Assembly (NCBI GenBank): GCA_039029915.1
Contig: JBCCFD010000185.1
Location: forward strand, 1 to 13,974
Source: QQUD01 sp039029915
Lineage (GTDB): Bacteria > Chloroflexota > Anaerolineae > Promineifilales > Promineifilaceae
DNA length: 13,974 nt
Direction: 5' to 3'
This document shows, piece after piece, positions 7,011 to 11,507 of the stretch. The notes beneath the pieces are model-generated. The model was given only the letters and a program-made list of their open reading frames with translations, did no database searches and had not been told where the DNA came from. Both the position numbers and the translations under genes were made by a program. Position 1 is the first letter of the stretch. Each line of letters starts with the position of its first letter.

Positions 7011-7048
7011 CAAAAAAAAAGCCTGACAATCAACAAAATTGTCAGGCT
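7011..7048 (-). terminator. Intrinsic terminator or attenuator between carA and carB
   Basis: On the minus strand AGCCTGACAAT pairs perfectly with ATTGTCAGGCT (plus-strand arms 7038-7048 and 7020-7030), 11 bp, 7-nt loop, followed by an unbroken T-tract (A run 7012-7020). The carA stop codon TGA (7044-7042) is inside the upstream arm, so a ribosome finishing carA would cover that arm. The T-tract is followed directly by the carB ribosome-binding site. carB must therefore be made by readthrough, antitermination or an unseen promoter. Confidence 0.85.
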
Positions 7049-8184
7049 GTAATTTTCTCTTCACTCATTAAAGTAATGAACTTATCAAATAGTTCATCTG
7101 AATCATGTGGTCCAGGCGAGCTTTCGGGATGGTACTGTACTGAATATGCTTTGTAATTAGGGGCGCTAATCCCTTCGCAAACTCGATCGTTCAGATTAAT
7201 GTGCGACATCACCACATCATTAGGCAATGAATTGGTATCAACTGCAAAGCCGTGATTATGGCTTGAGATTTGAACGCGACCCGATTCGACGACTTGAACA
7301 GGCTGATTGCCGCCACGGTGACCAAACTTCATCTTGTAAGTATCGGCTCCTAAGGCTAGGGCTAAAAGCTGATGTCCTAAGCAAATCCCAAATATTGGCT
7401 TTTTATTCAGCAAGTCGCGAATATTTTCAATCGCATAGGTGACTGCCGCTGGGTCTCCTGGGCCATTGGAAAGGAAAACGCCATCCGGGTTCATGGCCAT
7501 AACTTCATCGGAGGTTGTTGTTGCCGGTACGACAGTAACACGACAGCCGCGGGAAGCTAACAGACGCAAGATGTTTCGTTTGATGCCAAAATCGTAGGCC
7601 ACAACGTGAAACGGCCGTTCCAACATGCCTAGATTTTGCTCCTTGGGTTGCCACCAATCCTGACCTTCCATCCATTCATACGGGGTTTCACAACTCACCT
7701 CAATAGCTAAGTCCAAGCCATTCATATCGCGGGAGTTTCGGGCTAAGGCTAACAGGCGCTCTGGATTAGGGTCAGTCGATGAAATAGCGGCACGCATTGC
7801 GCCGTGAGTACGAATATGACGCACAAGGGCACGAGTATTCACATCGGTGATACCAACAACACCCCGTTCTTCCAAGTAATCAGGCAAGCTTTGGTTAGCA
7901 CGCCAATTACTTACAACAGGACTCAAGCTACGCACAATCAGCGCAGCAGCCCAAACTCGGTCGCTTTCATCATCTTCAGAAGATACACCATAATTTCCAA
8001 TATGGGGCATGGTCATCGTGATTAGCTGACCATGATACGAAGGGTCGGTTAAAATTTCTTGATATCCAGTAAGTGATGTATTAAATACAATTTCACCGGT
8101 AGTATCGCCAAATGTACCAAACCCTAAGCCTGACCATTGTGTTCCATCTTCTAGAACCAATAAAGCAGGGGGAAAATTCTTCAT
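7042..8184 (-). CDS. carA: Carbamoyl-phosphate synthase small subunit (glutamine amidotransferase)
   Basis: Glutaminase subunit that hydrolyses glutamine and delivers ammonia to CarB. It has 380 residues, the family's usual length. The N-terminal CarA domain shows 'GEIVFNTSLTGYQEILTDPSY' (about 30-50) and 'NYG' near 64-66. The C-terminal class I amidotransferase domain has 'SNGPGDP' (239-245), the nucleophile elbow 'GICLGHQ' with Cys268, and 'YHPESSPGPHDS' supplying His352 and Glu354. The triad is intact. The ATG at 8184 is preceded by AGAGGAG (minus strand, 8204-8198) at a rather long 13-nt spacing; no better in-frame start exists. Its stop codon sits inside the terminator stem that separates it from carB. 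A miniature element ends about 40 bp upstream and may provide the promoter. Confidence 0.98.
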   Translation of the reverse strand: MKNFPPALLVLEDGTQWSGLGFGTFGDTTGEIVFNTSLTGYQEILTDPSYHGQLITMTMPHIGNYGVSSEDDESDRVWAAALIVRSLSPVVSNWRANQSLPDYLEERGVVGITDVNTRALVRHIRTHGAMRAAISSTDPNPERLLALARNSRDMNGLDLAIEVSCETPYEWMEGQDWWQPKEQNLGMLERPFHVVAYDFGIKRNILRLLASRGCRVTVVPATTTSDEVMAMNPDGVFLSNGPGDPAAVTYAIENIRDLLNKKPIFGICLGHQLLALALGADTYKMKFGHRGGNQPVQVVESGRVQISSHNHGFAVDTNSLPNDVVMSHINLNDRVCEGISAPNYKAYSVQYHPESSPGPHDSDELFDKFITLMSEEKITA

Positions 8185-8221
8185 TTCAATTAATTCGCTC
8201 CTCTAACTTTGTCAAAATACG

Positions 8222-8250
8222 ATTAAATGCTCCGAAGTTTCTAATTTGAA
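8222..8250 (-). promoter_or_regulatory. Putative carAB promoter at the end of a miniature element
   Basis: On the minus strand TTCAAA (8250-8245, 4/6 to TTGACA) and TTTAAT (8227-8222, 5/6 to TATAAT) are 17 bp apart. Transcription would begin near 8215, giving a leader of about 31 nt with the AGAGGAG site in it. The -35 and spacer lie in the family-1 element and the -10 straddles its end, so the element would have created or replaced the promoter. Hexamer matches only. Confidence 0.4.
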
Positions 8251-8448
8251 AACCTTGTTAATTGCAAACAAAAAAGATTAGATGGATAAAAAATCGGTTG
8301 ATCTGTTTTTGTTTGCTTTGAAGTACAGCTAAAATCAATTTGAATCCATCAAAATGTATTTGGCTGTAATTAACTAAAAGCTTCGAAACCTCAAGGAAAC
8401 AGAGTTTTTGGCCGTCGTGTTTTTTAAACCAAGAACTTCGTTTCACTT
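8226..8448 (-). mobile_element. Double-hairpin miniature element, family 1, copy 3, reversed and interrupted
   Basis: Read on the minus strand it begins AAGTGAAACGAAGTTC and ends CAAATTAGAAACTTCGGAGC, matching the copies at 3119 and 10007. Within it, after AGCTTTTAGTTA, 110 bp of foreign sequence plus a duplicated TA interrupt the match, which then resumes at TAACAAGGTTTTC. Removing the insert leaves about 111 bp, the length of the other copies. TA dinucleotides flank the ends at 8224-8225 and 8449-8450. Confidence 0.6.
8261..8370. mobile_element. Nested double-hairpin miniature element, family 3 (110 bp)
   Basis: Interrupts the family-1 copy. It is flanked by TA on both sides (8259-8260 and 8371-8372), consistent with target duplication, and its ends are imperfect inverted repeats (ATTGCAAACAAAA against ATTACAGCCAAAT, about 9 of 13). 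It has two stem-loops of its own: GCAAACAAAAA with TTTTTGTTTGC, and TACAGCTAAA with TTTGGCTGTA (one G-T pair). The sequence is unrelated to families 1 and 2, but the size and plan are the same. Confidence 0.5.
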
Positions 8449-8700
8449 TAAACTCTTGGGTGAACGGAAATTGAATTACATATCAAACGGCAAATCAATC
8501 ACAGTTCACGATGGAAACGACAAGTCTTTATCAAAAATTATCTTTAATAACAACTTTCCGTTTGCCAAATGTCACCAAATAAACTGACGTATTCTAGCAT
8601 AATTCGCATTCTTAAAAAGGCTCTTTCGATGAAAAAATATCCTAAAATTCCTTTACTTTATTGTAACTTTTGCCCCAGAAAAATGAGCGAGCTTATTCTA

Positions 8701-8804
8701 GTATTCCTTCTAGTATCAAATGATGAGAAACAAAATGAACGGAACCTGCTGTTTCGTCTGCCTTTTAGCAAACTTTATCCATCATATTAGGCCAGACGAA
8801 ACAG
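8701..8804. mobile_element. Double-hairpin miniature element, family 2, copy B (104 bp)
   Basis: Homologous to 2096-2200 along its length; for example ATCAAATGATG and GGAACCTG match copy A's ATCAATTGATG and AGAACCTG. The right hairpin is a perfect 15-bp stem, CTGCTGTTTCGTCTG (8746-8760) with CAGACGAAACAGCAG (8793-8807), running 3 bp past the end set by homology. The left hairpin is TTCCTTC with GAACGGAA (one bulge). Substitutions between copies keep pairing: A-T pairs in copy A are G-C here at two stem positions. TA precedes it at 8699-8700; the right-hand TA is not preserved. No T-tract follows. Confidence 0.55.
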
Positions 8805-8916
8805 CAGATTATTGTTAATCATTTTTAATTGCATATTGTTTGCAATCCTATTAAGATGTCTGCGGATCTTTCGTAATAACTTCAATTGGTCAAAGCAATA
8901 ACACATGGAACTTTCA

Positions 8917-10011
8917 ATGAAGAACAAATATTGGCTCACTTGCTCGTTTATCGTATTGGTTGGCATGATAACGGCCGTTATCGTCGCACCACCTCCCTCA
9001 ACTATCCAAATCGTTCACGCCGCAGATTGCGGCAATACATCAATTAATGCCCTTCCCCTAACCGATTTAGGCACAGGTACCTATTTTGGCGAGCAGGGTG
9101 GTCTTTACCCTAATGGGCAGAATAGCCGTCCGACAGCTCATGAAGCAGCCGGGTTAGCAATTGCCAGCACCGTACAGCCGCTCAATGAACTGGGGCAGCC
9201 TGATCCCAATGGGGTCATTGTGCTTGCGTCTGTAGGTATGTCTAACAATTTCCAAGAGTTTGGTACGTTTGAAGAAATAGCCGAAAACGATCCTGATATT
9301 CACCCAAACGTCGTTTTTGCCAATTTGGGAAATCCTGGGGTTGTGACTCAGCGTATGGCCAATCCCAACGATTTATACTGGACAAACCGGGTTCCTAAAT
9401 CACTGCAAAAGCTAGAGCTTACCTACGAACAGGTCCAAGTCATATGGTTAAAAAACAACCGTGGCTATCCGAGCGAATCTTTTCCAGAATTTAGCACGCT
9501 CCTCCAGGGAGATTTGACGCAAATGGTCCAAATCGCCCATGAAACCTTCCCCAATCTCAAAATGATCTATGTGTCTAGTCGGATTTATGGTGGATACTCG
9601 ACAGATGACCTCAATCCCGAGCCTTACTCCTATCAGTCAGGCTTTGGATTCAAATGGTTGGTCGAAGCACAAATCAATGGTGATCCTGCTTTGAATTATG
9701 ACCCGGACAAAGGGCCAGTCTTAGCACCTTGGCTATCTTGGGGGCCCTACATGTGGGCCGATGGCTTAACGCCTCGTAGTGATGGTCTCGTTTGGGAATG
9801 TAGTGATCTTGAAGATGATGGCGTTCATCCTTCGGACGTTGGTGAGGTTAAAGTGGCCACATTTTTGCTTAATTTCTTCAAGACAGATAGCACAACCCAA
9901 AGCTGGTTTGGTGAGGGAAATCCAATCACACCACCACCTCCACCACCACCGCCCCCGCCACCTCCAAGTGCAGATTTAGAGCTAATTTATCTGCCGCTTA
10001 TAGCTAAGTAA
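8917..10011 (+). CDS. Secreted SGNH-hydrolase-like protein with proline linker and LPLIAK tail
   Basis: An exported protein of 364 residues, probably a GDSL/SGNH-type esterase or acyl hydrolase; the substrate is unknown. The N-terminus is a signal peptide (Lys-rich start, hydrophobic to about residue 24, likely cleavage after VHA near 35). SGNH blocks are recognisable: block I 'ASVGMSNNFQEFG' with candidate nucleophile Ser109, a Gly in 'ANLGNPG' (block II), Asn in 'WLKNN' (180-181, block III), and 'EDDGVHPSDVG' with Asp301 and His304 (block V). After the domain come twelve consecutive prolines (339-350) and a C-terminal 'ELIYLPLIAK'. I chose ATG 8917 because MKNKYW makes a standard signal-peptide start; ATG 8905 is in frame and adds four residues. 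Neither has a good ribosome-binding site. The last Lys codon and the stop lie at the junction with a miniature element. The fold is likely; catalysis is unproven. Confidence 0.8.
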   Translation: MKNKYWLTCSFIVLVGMITAVIVAPPPSTIQIVHAADCGNTSINALPLTDLGTGTYFGEQGGLYPNGQNSRPTAHEAAGLAIASTVQPLNELGQPDPNGVIVLASVGMSNNFQEFGTFEEIAENDPDIHPNVVFANLGNPGVVTQRMANPNDLYWTNRVPKSLQKLELTYEQVQVIWLKNNRGYPSESFPEFSTLLQGDLTQMVQIAHETFPNLKMIYVSSRIYGGYSTDDLNPEPYSYQSGFGFKWLVEAQINGDPALNYDPDKGPVLAPWLSWGPYMWADGLTPRSDGLVWECSDLEDDGVHPSDVGEVKVATFLLNFFKTDSTTQSWFGEGNPITPPPPPPPPPPPPSADLELIYLPLIAK

Positions 10012-10116
10012 AACGAAGTTCCTGTTTTGAATAAAATGACGGCTATAAACTTCGTTTCCTCAAGGTTCCGAAGCTTTGATCTAATTGGGTTTTCAAATTA
10101 GAAACTTCGGAACACT
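10007..10116 (+). mobile_element. Double-hairpin miniature element, family 1, copy 2 (110 bp)
   Basis: The best-preserved copy. Stem 1: AAACGAAGTT (10011-10020) with AACTTCGTTT (10048-10057). Stem 2: GTTCCGAAG (10065-10073) with CTTCGGAAC (10105-10113), extended inward by CTAATT/AATTAG. The ends match as inverted repeats, with TA at 10005-10006 and 10117-10118. It carries the stop codon of the SGNH gene (TAA, 10009-10011). Confidence 0.65.
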
Positions 10117-10123
10117 TACAACC

Positions 10124-10153
10124 TTGGGATTGGTGAATAATCACCAATCCCAA
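10124..10153. terminator. Perfect 13-bp hairpin, possible terminator
   Basis: TTGGGATTGGTGA (10124-10136) and TCACCAATCCCAA (10141-10153) pair perfectly around an ATAA loop. No T-tract follows on either strand, so it is not a standard intrinsic terminator. It may stabilise the 3' end of the SGNH transcript or insulate the DUF58 operon. Confidence 0.45.
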
Positions 10154-10185
10154 ACCCCAAATTCCGCATTCCAAGATTAATATTT

Positions 10186-10213
10186 TTGCATTCCATTTTG
10201 CGTGTGGCACAAT
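10186..10213 (+). promoter_or_regulatory. Weak extended -10 promoter candidate for the DUF58 operon
   Basis: TGGCACAAT (10205-10213) is an extended -10 (TGn plus CACAAT, 4/6), with a poor -35 TTGCAT at 10186-10191, 16 bp upstream. The start point would fall at about 10220, on the ATG itself, implying a leaderless mRNA, consistent with no Shine-Dalgarno sequence there. Confidence 0.25.
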
Positions 10214-10219
10214 CGCATT

Positions 10220-11503
10220 ATGCTGTCTGCAAAAGGTAAGAAAAGATCAGCTTCTGAAATACAGCTTCGCTTGCGATTGCCTTTGTTCTGGCTGGCCGTT
10301 TGCCTGGTTGCTGCCTTTATTTTGCCCGATCGCATTTGGAACACGCTTTTAATTGGCATTGGGGGGCTGTTTGTTACGGCTTACGTTTGGGCCAAATATT
10401 TGCAGTCTGGATTATCGGGTCACCGGGAGGTTCAGTTTGGCTGGGTGGCCGTGGGAGATTTACTTGAGGAGCAGTTTGTCCTATCAAATCAATCCCCCTT
10501 ACCCGCTATTTGGGTCGAGGTGCTCGATCAGGCCAATGTGCCTGGGTATCGACCAGCAACGGTGCGCAGCGTACCAGCTAGAGGGGTCATTCGGTGGCGA
10601 GAAACGGCCGTTTGTCAGCAGCGAGGGCAATATCAGCTAGGGCCTTGGCAGTTACGAAGCAGCGATCCCTTTGGCATTTTTACCGTCATTCACACCTTTC
10701 CCGTTAGCAACGAGATTGTCATTCACCCCCCCATCCACACCAATATTCCCATCCCGCTACCAAGCGGTCAGAGCAGTGGCCAAACGCGAGCACAGCAAAC
10801 TGTTCACCGTGCCACTCTAAATGCCTCCTCAATTCGAGGTTACCAGCCAAGCGACCCCTTTCGCTGGATTCATTGGCCGACCTCTGCCAAACGGCAAGAA
10901 CTTTTTGTCAAAACCTTTGATTTAGATGCCGCGGGCGCCATATGGATCTGTCTTGACTTACGCCGATCCGTGCAGGTTGGTGAAGGAATGGATGGCACCG
11001 AAGAGCATGCGGTTGTTCTGGCAGCGGCGTTATCAGCTCAAGCTTTACATCAAAACCGCCCGATTGGGCTAGCGGGATACGGTCAAATCCCTCAAATTGT
11101 GACGCCCGCCCTCGGCGCAGAGCAAAGATGGCGGATGCTGCGGGCTTTAGCTTTAGTTCATGCAGATGGTGAAACGCCGCTTCAAAACGCTCTCGTCGAC
11201 TTAAAACGCATGGCGCGGCGGGGAACGGCCGTTGTGCTTATCACGCCAGATTTTCAGCTGGACTGGATCCCACAACTTAACGGTTTACAAAGAAGTGGGG
11301 TGCAAACGCATGTCACCTTACTCGATCAGAACAGTTTTGGTGGTATTGGTAAGACAGATGCACTCGAGCAAGATTTGCAGCGTATCGGTGTGCAAACACT
11401 TAGAGTCCAAAAAGGGGAGCTTGGTTTGGCACCTGAGGCAACCCAGAAAAATATCTCTTATATCGTCACGGGTACGGGAAAAGCAATCATGACTCGGCAA
11501 TAG
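10220..11503 (+). CDS. DUF58 domain protein
   Basis: A membrane-anchored DUF58 protein of 427 residues. Two hydrophobic helices (about 21-36 and 41-58) are followed by a beta-rich region with the family's 'RGQYQLGPWQLRSSDPFGIF' (135-154), then the signature 'IRGYQPSDPFRWIHW' (205-219) and a von Willebrand A-like domain starting 'IWICLDLRRS' (241). The usual D-x-S-x-S metal site is not obvious ('DLRRSVQVG'), so metal binding is doubtful. DUF58 proteins are normally coded beside a MoxR AAA+ ATPase and a transglutaminase and are thought to act together at the envelope; here the transglutaminase follows after 4 nt but no MoxR gene is in the window. The start is uncertain: GTG 10202 is in frame and adds six residues, and neither has a clear ribosome-binding site. 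Confidence 0.88.
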   Translation: MLSAKGKKRSASEIQLRLRLPLFWLAVCLVAAFILPDRIWNTLLIGIGGLFVTAYVWAKYLQSGLSGHREVQFGWVAVGDLLEEQFVLSNQSPLPAIWVEVLDQANVPGYRPATVRSVPARGVIRWRETAVCQQRGQYQLGPWQLRSSDPFGIFTVIHTFPVSNEIVIHPPIHTNIPIPLPSGQSSGQTRAQQTVHRATLNASSIRGYQPSDPFRWIHWPTSAKRQELFVKTFDLDAAGAIWICLDLRRSVQVGEGMDGTEEHAVVLAAALSAQALHQNRPIGLAGYGQIPQIVTPALGAEQRWRMLRALALVHADGETPLQNALVDLKRMARRGTAVVLITPDFQLDWIPQLNGLQRSGVQTHVTLLDQNSFGGIGKTDALEQDLQRIGVQTLRVQKGELGLAPEATQKNISYIVTGTGKAIMTRQ

Positions 11504-11507
11504 CATC

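Larger units (their letters stand above)
8185..8904. other. 720-bp intergenic region between divergent genes: miniature elements, no gene
   Basis: AT-rich, with no believable coding frame. It holds the carA ribosome-binding site and promoter, an interrupted family-1 element (8226-8448) with a nested element (8261-8370), and a family-2 element (8701-8804). Between them (8449-8700), GGTGAAC/GTTCAC and a long-range GAACGGAAATTG/CAACTTTCCGTTT pairing (about 8462-8565) suggest one more decayed hairpin element, but its ends are not clear. Before the SGNH gene there is an inverted repeat, ATTGCA-7-TGCAAT (about 8830-8848), and no strong promoter. Confidence 0.6.

Noticed and set aside
7001..7036. 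Longer carB start at 7036 (adds MLIVRLFFCRGK)
   Set aside because: The extra codons are coded by the terminator hairpin and T-tract, match nothing in CarB, and ATG 7000 has a good ribosome-binding site and gives exactly 1073 residues.
8187..8215. TTGACA on the minus strand upstream of carA as a -35 box
   Set aside because: The hexamer is perfect, but the matching -10 (TAATTG) would place the start point inside the carA coding sequence and exclude the ribosome-binding site.
8258..8446. 62-codon minus-strand open frame
   Set aside because: It lies entirely in the nested miniature elements; the open frame is chance.
8569..8790. 73-codon open frame in the intergenic region
   Set aside because: It runs into a hairpin element, has no ribosome-binding site or recognisable motif, and has AT-rich non-coding composition.
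9927..9966. CCN repeat as a slippage or phase-variation site
   Set aside because: It codes for twelve prolines with mixed third bases (cca, cct, ccg, ccc), so it is not a uniform tract, and the frame continues normally to a plausible C-terminus.
3119..10116. CRISPR array or REP/BIME cluster
   Set aside because: Copies are kilobases apart, in both orientations and without regular spacers. There is no Cas gene, and the units are larger than REP units and TA-flanked.
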